Positions 26,386 through 33,879 of a DNA stretch of 64,000 nt are shown piece after piece. This stretch comes from Achromobacter spanius. Lineage in GTDB: Bacteria > Pseudomonadota > Gammaproteobacteria > Burkholderiales > Burkholderiaceae_B. The stretch spans positions 5,518,001 to 5,582,000 of the forward strand of contig NZ_CP025030.1 of NCBI RefSeq assembly GCF_002812705.1, written 5' to 3'. Both the position numbers and the translations under genes were made by a program. The first letter of the stretch is position 1. Every line of letters begins with the position of its first letter. Below the pieces are notes generated by a model, which had not been told where the DNA came from, made no database searches, and saw nothing but the letters and a program-made list of their open reading frames with translations.

Positions 26386-27798
26386 ATGACGACTCTTTCC
26401 AGCCTGACCGAACAGATCTACTGCGATCGCGACATCATGGCGTGCTTCTCGGGCGCGGCGACGATCAGGCGGATGCTGGCGGTTGAAGCGGCCTTGGCCC
26501 GCGCCCAGGCACGCTGCGGCGTCATTCCCGCCAGCGCCGCGCGCGGCATCGATGGGGTCTGCCAAGACCTCCGCCATGCCGACGACATCGGTGCCGTCGT
26601 CGACCTGGACGCCATCGCCACGGCGTCGATCCTGGCCGGCAACATCGCCATTCCGTTCGTCAAGCAACTGACCGCCGCCGTGCATCGTGTCGATCCCGAG
26701 GCGGCGCGTTATGTGCATTGGGGCGCCACCAGCCAGGACATCCTGGATACCGCGCTGGTACTGCAACTGCGGCAAGCCGTTGCCCAGATCGACCAAGACC
26801 TGAGCGCGGCGCAAGCGGCGTGCGCCACATTGACAGAGGCGCATCGCAACACGATCCTGGTCGGCCGGACGTGGATGCAACACGCGCTGCCCACCACCTT
26901 TGGTCTCAAGACGGCGGGCTGGCTGCAAGCCCTGGCACGGGCGCAGCATCGCTTACGGCAGGACGCGGAGCACATGGCGCTGCTGCAATTCGGCGGCGCT
27001 GCCGGCACGCTGGCCAGCCTGGGCGCGGCGGCACCCGCCGTGGCCCAGGCTTTTGCCGAAGAACTGGGCTTGGCCTTGCCCGACATGCCTTGGCACACGC
27101 ATCGCGACCGGCTCGCCGATTTAGCCGCAACGCTGGGCGTGCTGACCGGCACGCTAGGCAAGATCGGCCGCGATATCTCGCTGATGGCGCAAACCGAAAT
27201 CGCGGAACTGGCCGAACCCGCCGGCCCGGCACGCGGCGGCTCCAGCACCATGCCGCACAAGCGCAACCCCGTCGCCAGCGCCGCCATCCTGGCCGCCGCG
27301 ACCCGCGTACCGCCCCTGGTGTCGACCATGCTGTCCGCGATGGTTCAAGAGCACGAGCGCGCGCTGGGCGGATGGCAGGCCGAATGGGACGTGCTGCCCA
27401 AAATCTGCGCCTTGGCAGGCGGCGCGCTGCGCCATCTGGTGGGCATGCTGAACGGCCTGGAAGTCAGCCCCGCGAACATGACGCGCAATCTCGACGCCAC
27501 CCACGGCTTGATTCTTGCCGAGGCATACGCCTTGGCGCTAGGCGCTCGCATCGGCCGCTTGCAGGCGCACGAACTGATCGAACAGGCATCCAAGGAAGCC
27601 GTCCACAGAAACTGTTCGCTGAAAGTCGCGGTGCGGGACACGCTGGCATCGCACGAGGCGACGCGGGATTTGCTGGGTGAGGAAGAACTGGATCGCTTGA
27701 GTGATCCGGTGAATTACCTGGGGCAAGCGCCTGCGATGTGCGATGAAGTGCTGGCGGCGTGGAAAGCGCGCGAGCAAAAGGGGATGCGGGGAGGCTGA
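26386..27798 (+). CDS. pcaB: 3-carboxy-cis,cis-muconate cycloisomerase
   Basis: A 470-residue member of the fumarase/adenylosuccinate lyase superfamily. The signature GSSTMPHKRNPVASAAIL marks the active-site loop, with VHWGATSQDILDTALVLQL and GRTWMQHALPTTFGLKTA upstream. It lactonises the product of PcaHG to gamma-carboxymuconolactone. Last gene of the operon; the next enzymes (PcaC, PcaD, PcaIJ) are not adjacent, although a PcaC-fold gene lies 25 kb away at 666. Confidence 0.95.
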   Translation: MTTLSSLTEQIYCDRDIMACFSGAATIRRMLAVEAALARAQARCGVIPASAARGIDGVCQDLRHADDIGAVVDLDAIATASILAGNIAIPFVKQLTAAVHRVDPEAARYVHWGATSQDILDTALVLQLRQAVAQIDQDLSAAQAACATLTEAHRNTILVGRTWMQHALPTTFGLKTAGWLQALARAQHRLRQDAEHMALLQFGGAAGTLASLGAAAPAVAQAFAEELGLALPDMPWHTHRDRLADLAATLGVLTGTLGKIGRDISLMAQTEIAELAEPAGPARGGSSTMPHKRNPVASAAILAAATRVPPLVSTMLSAMVQEHERALGGWQAEWDVLPKICALAGGALRHLVGMLNGLEVSPANMTRNLDATHGLILAEAYALALGARIGRLQAHELIEQASKEAVHRNCSLKVAVRDTLASHEATRDLLGEEELDRLSDPVNYLGQAPAMCDEVLAAWKAREQKGMRGG

Positions 27799-27900
27799 CG
27801 GGGAGTCTGCGGTGGGAGGGGCCAAGGGAATTGGTCTGATATCCGAGCCCTTTCGCGGAAAGTGCGTTGTGTATTATTGTGTAGTCCATAACATGGGCTC

Positions 27901-28084
27901 ATGAACAGCGCCGACATCATCAAACGACTTAAAGCGGATGGCTGGTATCTCGTGCACAGCGTCGGATCGCACCACCAGTTCAAACATCCAACCAAGCGCG
28001 GCAAGGTGACCGTGCCTCACCCGCGCAAAGATCTTCCAGCGGCCGACAGCGCACAGCATTTTCAAGCAAGCCGGCTTGAGATAG
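27901..28084 (+). pseudogene. hicA: HicA-type toxin, frameshifted near its C-terminus
   Basis: The first 46 codons read as a typical HicA mRNA interferase (MNSADIIKRLKADGWYLVHS, with the catalytic His in GSHHQFKHP, then GKVTVPHPRKDLP). After KDLP the frame changes: the expected ending SIFKQAGLR and its TAG (28082-28084) are found one base out of frame. A single-base insertion near 28039-28043 explains this. In the original frame translation runs on with no stop into hicB, giving a 198-residue HicA-HicB fusion. The toxin has therefore lost its final helix. Confidence 0.8.
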
Positions 28085-28107
28085 GCGCGAGCCGTCAGGA
28101 GAACCTA

Positions 28108-28497
28108 GTGCTTTACCCCATTTACGTACACAAGGAAAAGGGCAGTGCCTACGGAGCTTGTTTTCCGGATTTTCCTGGCTGCCATGCGGCTGCGGCCACG
28201 CTGCAAGAGTTGCCGTCCGCAGCGCAGGAAGCGGTTGAAGCCCATTTTTTCGGTGAAACCCAGCCCATCCCCTCACCCAGTGCGCCGGATGTATGGATGC
28301 AAAAGAAGGCTTTTCAGGGCGGCTTCTGGATGCTCGTCGATATTGACCTGTCCAAAGTCAACACCAAGGCGGTCCGGCTCAATATCAGCCTGCCCGAAAA
28401 CCTTGTGCATAGGATTGACGCAGTGGCCAGAGCGCGGCGGTTGTCGCGCTCTGCCTTCCTCGCCCTGGCAGCGGAACATGAGATGGAAGCGGCGTAG
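28108..28497 (+). CDS. hicB: HicB-type antitoxin
   Basis: A 129-residue HicB. The N-terminal partial RNase-H-like domain starts VLYPIYVHKEKGSAYGACFP and continues PDFPGCHAAAATLQEL; the C-terminal part contains AVRLNISLPENLVHRIDAVA and SRSAFLALAAEHEM, a ribbon-helix-helix/HTH DNA-binding region. GTG 28108 is preceded by CAGGAG at about 7 bases, so it can be made independently although it is in frame with the frameshifted hicA. It would bind HicA and repress the operon. It looks intact. Confidence 0.88.
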   Translation: MLYPIYVHKEKGSAYGACFPDFPGCHAAAATLQELPSAAQEAVEAHFFGETQPIPSPSAPDVWMQKKAFQGGFWMLVDIDLSKVNTKAVRLNISLPENLVHRIDAVARARRLSRSAFLALAAEHEMEAA

Positions 28498-28659
28498 CAG
28501 CGCTATCTCGCCATTGCGTCGCAGACTGCCGTTTCCGAACCGCCACACTGTCGTCAAACTCCAGCTACCAAACGGACAGTACCCATGCGTACCTAGTTCG
28601 TGAACGGTGCGGATCTGACGATCTAAACGGCGATGGGCGGGACGTAGCGATCAGAAAGC

Positions 28660-28693
28660 AAAAAGCCGAATCCCATGTTTCAAAGGATTCGGC
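28660..28693 (-). terminator. Rho-independent terminator of the cold-shock gene
   Basis: GCCGAATCC (28665-28673) pairs with GGATTCGGC (28685-28693). On the minus strand the stem is followed by five U residues. It lies about 47 bp after the cold-shock stop codon. Confidence 0.85.
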
Positions 28694-28739
28694 CCTATCA
28701 CTGCATCCCGTCTGCCTGCTTGCGCAAGCAGCTCAGGAA

Positions 28740-28949
28740 TTAGATCGCTTTGATCATCGTCGCCTGGGGACCTTTCTGTCCTTGGCCGGCGACAAACGAC
28801 ACGCGTTGGTTCTCTTCAAGAGACTTGTGTCCGTCACCCTGGATTTCAGAGTAGTGCGCGAACAGATCTTTACCGCCCAGTTCCGGGGAAATAAAGCCGT
28901 AGCCCTTGTCGTTGTTGAACCACTTCACGATGCCAGTTTCTATCTTCAA
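28740..28949 (-). CDS. Cold shock protein, CspA family
   Basis: A 69-residue single cold-shock domain that binds single-stranded RNA and DNA. RNP1 is KGYGFI and RNP2 is DLFAHYS, with [18 protein letters not shown] at the start. Translation begins at TTG 28949 with AGGAC about 7 bases upstream; no ATG is available before the domain. It has its own terminator and is monocistronic. Confidence 0.95.
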   Translation of the reverse strand: MKIETGIVKWFNNDKGYGFISPELGGKDLFAHYSEIQGDGHKSLEENQRVSFVAGQGQKGPQATMIKAI

Positions 28950-29118
28950 TGTATGTCCTAGATGTACAGGGAAAAAATATTCCCGCGGCCACTATGGGTG
29001 ATTACCAGGAACAAAGATATCCCTGTTTCGAAATGACACAATTACGCGAGTGAGCTTTCTGCCCTGCTGCGGCCGAAGCGGCGCCTATAGGGCTGTCCGC
29101 GCCAAGTCCCTCTGTCAT

Positions 29119-29146
29119 AAAAAAAGCCCGCCTACAGAGGCGGGCT
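29119..29146 (-). terminator. Rho-independent terminator
   Basis: AGCCCGCCT (29125-29133) pairs perfectly with AGGCGGGCT (29138-29146); on the minus strand seven U residues follow. It ends the transcript of the small membrane protein gene at 29166. Confidence 0.9.
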
Positions 29147-29165
29147 GATTCGCACGGGTTGATCG

Positions 29166-29504
29166 TCAGATAGTGACGTCCACCACTTTGGTGTGGTTCA
29201 TGCAATGAGCATTGATCTTGTACAGGAAGATGAGGTAGCCGATGCCAAGCGTGACGATCGAGATGATCGCCCAAATGACGATATTGCCGATGATGCTGGC
29301 CAAATCAATCGTGCATTCCAGCCGCCCCACGCGGCGGCCGGAATCGTCAAGCACCGACGTCCGGCTGATGATGAACCGCTGCATGTAGTACGGGAAGACA
29401 AACAGCGCCAGGCCGAGCGTGACGATGCTCAAGAGGATCCAGATAATCCCGTGGCCGATGATATCGCCGACGGTGAGATCCGATTTCAACTTCAATTGCT
29501 TCAT
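29166..29504 (-). CDS. Small membrane protein with internal duplication
   Basis: A 112-residue protein made of two similar halves, each with one long hydrophobic segment. Half one has DIIGHGIIWILLSIVTLGLA and half two SIIGNIVIWAIISIVTLGIG; IW and SIVTLG coincide at the same spacing, and each is followed by a charged turn ending in a short V-D tail. It sits in the inner membrane with two helices. No function is known to me. Its own terminator lies downstream, so it is a single-gene unit. Confidence 0.75.
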   Translation of the reverse strand: MKQLKLKSDLTVGDIIGHGIIWILLSIVTLGLALFVFPYYMQRFIISRTSVLDDSGRRVGRLECTIDLASIIGNIVIWAIISIVTLGIGYLIFLYKINAHCMNHTKVVDVTI

Positions 29505-29632
29505 GGTGTGCCCAGGCCTTTGATGTAAGTTAACGCCGGACGTTTTACCATTTTTTTATAAATGTATCAAAACGCACCAACCGACATCGTGCTGCATGCC
29601 TGGGCAACTTTCGGCCTTTCGTTAACCGCCGC

Positions 29633-29788
29633 TCAGCAATTTCCCTTCTTGGCCTGTCCAGGCGGGCAGAATCCGCCACCGCCACCACCACCGCCATGCG
29701 GGTCCACGATCACGGCGCCGTCGGGCGTATAGACAGCGCATCCACCAAGCAGGCATGCAACGACGGCCAGGGCACAGAACATCTTCAT
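29633..29788 (-). CDS. Tiny glycine-rich lipoprotein
   Basis: A 51-residue protein. It starts MKMFCALAVVACLLGGC, a signal peptide with lipobox LLGGC (Cys17), then AVYTPDGAVIVDPH, eight consecutive glycines and a Cys-bounded tail FCPPGQAKKGNC. It would be a lipid-anchored envelope peptide with one possible disulfide. ATG 29788 has GGATCTCAAG just upstream. Role unknown. Confidence 0.6.
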   Translation of the reverse strand: MKMFCALAVVACLLGGCAVYTPDGAVIVDPHGGGGGGGGFCPPGQAKKGNC

Positions 29789-29893
29789 CTTGAGATCCAG
29801 AGGGTTAAGGTCGGCGAAAGTGTATTTCGTGACCTTGCAACCATGCCCCTACTTTTGTAACGATCCGCCCATGCTCCCTGCTTAAGCGAACCG

Positions 29894-30733
29894 TTACGCC
29901 GCAACGTTCTGATTCTGCTCAAGCATCAAACTCAAGGTATTGAGGAACAGGTCAAGGCCAAGAATGCCCAAGCCGATGGTCGACAGCACGGTATTGCCCG
30001 CCGCGTCCTTGATGACGACCTTCTCGGTCCAGGCGTTCAGGTCGACGTTGCGCAGGCTGGATACCGGCACCTTCTGCCCTTGCACTTCCAGCGCGTCGCG
30101 GGTGACGACGATGGGCTGGGTGGTGATGCTCAGGAACTTGCCGCTCATGCGCTTGCGCCAGACCTGCCCCGTGCTGATGTAGTTGAAGGTCACCGCCCCG
30201 CCCGACGCCAGGGTCTCCAGGACGACAGGCTGGCGCTCGCGCAGGTAGAGCTCGCGGAACAACTGCTGAAAATCCATGAAGCCCGACAGGTGCATGCTGA
30301 TCCAGTTGAAGGATTCTTGCGCGTTGCGGCGATAGGCCAGGTTGGTGGCCAGGCCGCTCATCGCGGTCTGCCCGGAACTGAACAGGTACAGATCTTCGAT
30401 CTCGGCAAAAGGCGTGTACGTCTTCTGCGCGCCGACGATACGGGTCACGCCCTTTTCATAGATCTCATAGCTAGGCTGACGCAACTTCTTCTGCCACACG
30501 CTGGCCGCAAGGGCGCCAAGACCGCAGAAGGCCAGGAAACCGGCGGTGCCAAAGAAAAGCGGGGGATTCTTCTGCGGCACGATGGTGCTCAGGTAGACGA
30601 CAAAACCGGCCAGTGCAAGGCACGCGATGCCCAGTATCACCAGGAAATAGACAAAGAACCTGCCATGCCGAAACGTCTTGATCAGTTCGCCTGTCGAGGG
30701 CTGAGAGTGCTGCGTTGCCATGTACTGCCACAT
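29894..30733 (-). CDS. Hypothetical membrane protein
   Basis: A 279-residue protein with two transmembrane helices near the N-terminus (FFVYFLVILGIACLALAGFV and PPLFFGTAGFLAFCGLGALA) and a soluble C-terminal region of about 190 residues, mainly beta-strand, including RIVGAQKTYTPFAEIEDLYL. The layout resembles bacterial PH-like membrane-anchored proteins, but I do not recognise the family. ATG 30733 and ATG 30721 are both possible starts; neither has a strong ribosome site. Confidence 0.7.
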   Translation of the reverse strand: MWQYMATQHSQPSTGELIKTFRHGRFFVYFLVILGIACLALAGFVVYLSTIVPQKNPPLFFGTAGFLAFCGLGALAASVWQKKLRQPSYEIYEKGVTRIVGAQKTYTPFAEIEDLYLFSSGQTAMSGLATNLAYRRNAQESFNWISMHLSGFMDFQQLFRELYLRERQPVVLETLASGGAVTFNYISTGQVWRKRMSGKFLSITTQPIVVTRDALEVQGQKVPVSSLRNVDLNAWTEKVVIKDAAGNTVLSTIGLGILGLDLFLNTLSLMLEQNQNVAA

Positions 30734-30935
30734 CCTATTGTTGAGAGAGGTCCGCCATAAGGCGCGGGCGAAATGCCCGCCGAGTACCGGGCCGGATTGT
30801 AAAAGAACCGGCTCACGTGCGTGGGATGTGCTCAAAGACTGGAGTGGCGGGCAGCCTGTGCTGGCAGGCGAACCAGAGGATTGCTGCCCAAGATGAAGCG
30901 GCTGGCGTATATGCGGCGTGGGAGCGTATACCGCC

Positions 30936-31298
30936 CTATCTTGGCCGCTTAAAGAAGGCTTGATACCACTTTTGCGTGGTGTAGTCTCCCACGCCGTTGG
31001 CGAGGTGACACATCTCGTCTTCGTCCCAATCCGGAGTCAAACGTGTCCCGACCACCGTCCATGACGGCCGCTGCGGATTGACGTATATCTCCATCTTCCA
31101 GTCAGCGGACTGCGCCCGTTCGCCGCGTGAGAATTGCTTATGCATCATTTCCAGCGCCACCGTTAAGGTGTAGCTGCAGATGGGATCCTTCTCCAGCCCG
31201 TGCTCGTCAAACACAGGCACATGTGGGGGAGCGCCAGAGACTGGCAGCGAGATCGCCGCGGCCACAAGGAGGCCGCCGATTCGGCAATAAGTACTCAT
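30936..31298 (-). CDS. Hypothetical secreted protein
   Basis: A 120-residue protein with a signal peptide (MSTYCRIGGLLVAAAISLPV, cleavage near SGA) and a mature part with two cysteines (DPICSYTL and DEMCHLAN) likely joined by a disulfide. Its ATG overlaps the stop of the truncated paralogue at 31295-31438 as ATGA, so it is probably translated by coupling from that short frame. Family not recognised. Confidence 0.65.
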   Translation of the reverse strand: MSTYCRIGGLLVAAAISLPVSGAPPHVPVFDEHGLEKDPICSYTLTVALEMMHKQFSRGERAQSADWKMEIYVNPQRPSWTVVGTRLTPDWDEDEMCHLANGVGDYTTQKWYQAFFKRPR

Positions 31299-31438
31299 AG
31301 GACCGCCCGTCTAGGCCGGGCACCGTGCCCATGCGTCCATCTAACCAACGGATCCTGCCTGGTGGCGATGTATTGGGCCGCAACCGGACCAGTCAGCGGG
31401 ATCCCCATGATGCCGGACCCGGATAGCCATCCCTTCAT
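31295..31438 (-). pseudogene. Truncated paralogue (47 aa) of the repeat protein at 40116-40658
   Basis: The first 30 residues (MKGWLSGSGIMGIPLTGPVA, then AQYIATRQDP) match the signal peptide and start of the protein at 40116-40658. They jump straight to RWTHGHG, which matches the second repeat of that protein (RWMHGHG), and then stop at TGA. At DNA level the junction is GGATCCT-CC, a sequence present in both repeats. Exactly 258 bp, one repeat unit of 86 codons, is missing. It may still act as a leader for the gene at 30936. Confidence 0.75.
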
Positions 31439-31539
31439 GACGATTCCCCCGCTTCTATTTCAAACAAATAGAGTAGTCGCTGAAGCGGTCTAAGTAACTC
31501 CACCGAAAATGGTAATCCCTGCCGCTTCACAGTCATCGG
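31350..31539. repeat. Dispersed 190-bp repeat, copy A
   Basis: Aligns without gaps to 40570-40759 (constant offset 9220). I count 26 mismatches in 190 bases, about 86 percent identity. It covers the 5' end of the truncated paralogue and roughly 100 bp of promoter region, whose non-coding part (31469-31528) is better conserved than the coding part. Confidence 0.85.
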
Positions 31540-31690
31540 AAGCGGTCTGGCCAGACATTTTGGATAGACGGACGGCAAGTACCCTCTCGCGTCTCCCAGC
31601 CCATCTAACGGGTGCGAGTTTCGGCACGCCCGTTTCGCTAACACGACGTATCGAGCACGAGTGCGCCGCCATAGCAACGCAAGCAATTTA
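31540..31690. other. Non-coding spacer
   Basis: No gene or repeat could be supported between copy A of the dispersed repeat and the palindrome at 31691. It must contain the promoter region of the nitronate monooxygenase gene on its right side. Confidence 0.5.
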
Positions 31691-31705
31691 GTTGATTAAA
31701 TCAAC
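31691..31705. promoter_or_regulatory. Palindrome GTTGATT-A-AATCAAC, candidate MarR operator 1
   Basis: A perfect 7-bp inverted repeat around one A, 41 bp before the nitronate monooxygenase start. Near-identical sites precede the crotonase genes at 35807 and 39770, and the only regulator in that set is the MarR gene at 35881-36408. Confidence 0.7.
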
Positions 31706-31746
31706 CAATTGCACGAGAATGGTTGCTTTCCGACCGAGATGCCATC

Positions 31747-32697
31747 ATGACTTTGCAGACCCCGCTGACCCGCCTTCTGGGTATCCGCTATCCCATCATT
31801 CAAGCCGGCATGAGCTGGGCATCCTCCAACGCGGAACTGGCGGCGGCTGTTTCGGCCGCTGGCGGCCTGGGCGTGGTGGCCTCCGGACCGATGTACCCGG
31901 AGGCGCTGCAAGCTGCACTGCGCAAGCTTCGCAGCCTGACCGATGCCCCCTACGCGGTGAACATCCCGCTCTACAACAAGCGCGCGCGCGAACATTTGGA
32001 CATCGCGATCGCGGAAGGCGCACCCATCATCATCGCCTCGCAAGGCGGGCCGCGAGAGCACCTGGGCCGCGTGCACGATGCCGGGATGAAATGGCTACAG
32101 GTCATTGCCAGCCCGGTCCATGCCGAGAAAGCCCAGGCCGCCGGTGTTGATGGCGTGATCGCGGTCGGGTTGGAGGCTGGCGGGCACCCCGGCCCTGAAG
32201 AGATCACCACCCAAGTGCTGCTGCGAGCGACGGTGCAGCGCGTGGACCTTCCGGTGGTTGCCGCTGGCGGCATCGCGGATGGCGCCGGAATTGCAGCCGC
32301 ACTTTGCCTGGGTGCGGCCGGCGCGCAACTGGGAACGCGCTTTTTGCTGACCCCAGAAGCGGGCGTGCACGCGGCCTATAAAGCGGCCGTGATGGGCGCA
32401 AACATCAGCGACACCACCCTGGTTGGCCGCGGGCGCTCGCCGGTGCGCATGCTGCGTAACGCCTTTGCTCAGCAGTACCTGAGCGCCGAACGCAGCGGCA
32501 GCGATGAACAGCTGAACGCGCTGTTCGCGCAAAGCACCTTGAAGCAAGCGGCGTTGGAAGGCAATGTCGAGCAGGGCAAGGTCGAAGCCGGGCAAAGCGC
32601 GGGATTGATTGACGACCTGGTGCCGGCCGGCGAATTAATGCAACGTCTGGTCGACGAAACCTTGGTGGCAATCCGGCGTCTTTCCGCGTTGGGCTGA
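31747..32697 (+). CDS. Nitronate monooxygenase / NAD(P)H-dependent flavin oxidoreductase
   Basis: A 316-residue FMN-dependent TIM-barrel enzyme of the nitronate monooxygenase/FabK-like family. IRYPIIQAGMSWAS is the N-terminal FMN-contact strand, IASQGGPREHLG and AVGLEAGGHPGP hold the active-site loops, and VVAAGGIADGAGIAAALCLG is the phosphate-binding glycine motif. Members oxidise nitronates or act as enoyl reductases. Its neighbours are acyl-CoA genes that share its palindromic operator, so an enoyl-reductase-like role is as likely as nitronate oxidation. Starts at ATG 31747. Confidence 0.88.
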   Translation: MTLQTPLTRLLGIRYPIIQAGMSWASSNAELAAAVSAAGGLGVVASGPMYPEALQAALRKLRSLTDAPYAVNIPLYNKRAREHLDIAIAEGAPIIIASQGGPREHLGRVHDAGMKWLQVIASPVHAEKAQAAGVDGVIAVGLEAGGHPGPEEITTQVLLRATVQRVDLPVVAAGGIADGAGIAAALCLGAAGAQLGTRFLLTPEAGVHAAYKAAVMGANISDTTLVGRGRSPVRMLRNAFAQQYLSAERSGSDEQLNALFAQSTLKQAALEGNVEQGKVEAGQSAGLIDDLVPAGELMQRLVDETLVAIRRLSALG

Positions 32698-32856
32698 GCC
32701 CCGACCGTGGCAAGGTCCAGCGCAGTTGAACTGGGCAAGCAGCGACGTCATGCGCCACGCCGACTCCCGAAGATTGGCTTTATCCAACCATCGGGAGCCC
32801 GTTCATTTCACGTCTGAAGTCGTGAACCACCCGACTTCTTCGCCAAGCCTACTTCT

Positions 32857-33837
32857 TCAACCACCCTGCTTCTTCAACAAGCCCGCGGCTTCGACCAGCT
32901 TGCGCATGGCGACCTGATCCTTCTCCACGAACTGGGTCGCTTCTTGCGGCGTCATGGTCCAGAGCTCGACACCCTGCGCGTCCATCAGCTTGCGATATTC
33001 CGCCGACTGGTTCACGGCCTGCACGGCTTTGTTCAATGTCTCCAGCACCTGGGGCGGCGTACCTTTGGGCGCGGCCAAGCTGTACCACGACGCCGATTCC
33101 GCCCCGCTTACCCCCGCTTCCGCCAAGGTAGGCACATCGGGAAACAAGGCCGACCGCTTGGGGTTGGCATAGGCCAGCGCCTTGAGTTTTCCGCTACGAA
33201 TGAACTGCACGCTGGCAGCCAGATTCAACACCGCCATGTCGACCTGCCCGCCCACCAGATCATTGATGGCGGGAGCGGCGCCGCTATACGGAATATGCAT
33301 GATGTCGACCTTGGCCTGCTGGCGGAACAGCTCGCCTCCCAGGTGCGGCGAACTGCCCGGGCCCGCCGAAGCGTAGTTGATCTTGCCCGGTTCCTTGCGC
33401 GCCAGGGCGATCAGCTCCGGCAAGGTCGACACCGGCATGGATGAACGCACCACCAGCATATTGGGCTGGTTGGCCACGATGCCTACGAAGGCAAAGTCCT
33501 TGATGCCGTCGTACGCCGTCTGCTGCATCAGGGGCGTCACCACATGCGCGGCCGACGTGCCCAGCAACAAGGTATAGCCATCCGGCTTTGCCCGCGCCAC
33601 GAAGTTGGCGCCTATGGCAGCCCCACCCCCAGCCTTGTTTTCCACGATAACCGTCTTGCCCAGCTGCTTTTCCAGCTCGCGCGCCAGCGCCCGCCCCAGC
33701 ACATCGGCGGGGCCGCCCGCCGCATAAGGATTGACCAGCGTGATCGGCTGACTGGGATAGCTGTCCGCCGCCAGGCTTGCACCGCTGCACAACGCGCTGA
33801 CGGCCAAGCCGCACAGCAATCGCTTCAAGGTATTCAT
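32857..33837 (-). CDS. Bug-family tripartite tricarboxylate transporter substrate-binding protein
   Basis: A 326-residue periplasmic receptor with signal peptide (23 residues ending GASLA), YPSQPITLVNPYAAGGPADV, RAKPDGYTLLLGTSAAH and IMHIPYSGAAPAINDLVGGQ. It is the last gene of a leftward operon with a crotonase and a CaiB-type CoA transferase, so it likely captures the acid that is then linked to CoA. The NPYAAGGPAD segment differs from the more common PFPAGG, hinting at a distinct ligand. Convergent with the nitronate monooxygenase gene. Confidence 0.92.
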   Translation of the reverse strand: MNTLKRLLCGLAVSALCSGASLAADSYPSQPITLVNPYAAGGPADVLGRALARELEKQLGKTVIVENKAGGGAAIGANFVARAKPDGYTLLLGTSAAHVVTPLMQQTAYDGIKDFAFVGIVANQPNMLVVRSSMPVSTLPELIALARKEPGKINYASAGPGSSPHLGGELFRQQAKVDIMHIPYSGAAPAINDLVGGQVDMAVLNLAASVQFIRSGKLKALAYANPKRSALFPDVPTLAEAGVSGAESASWYSLAAPKGTPPQVLETLNKAVQAVNQSAEYRKLMDAQGVELWTMTPQEATQFVEKDQVAMRKLVEAAGLLKKQGG

Positions 33838-33879
33838 CTTTGTCTCCTGATCCTCATCGGGATGCTTTTTGTTGTATTG

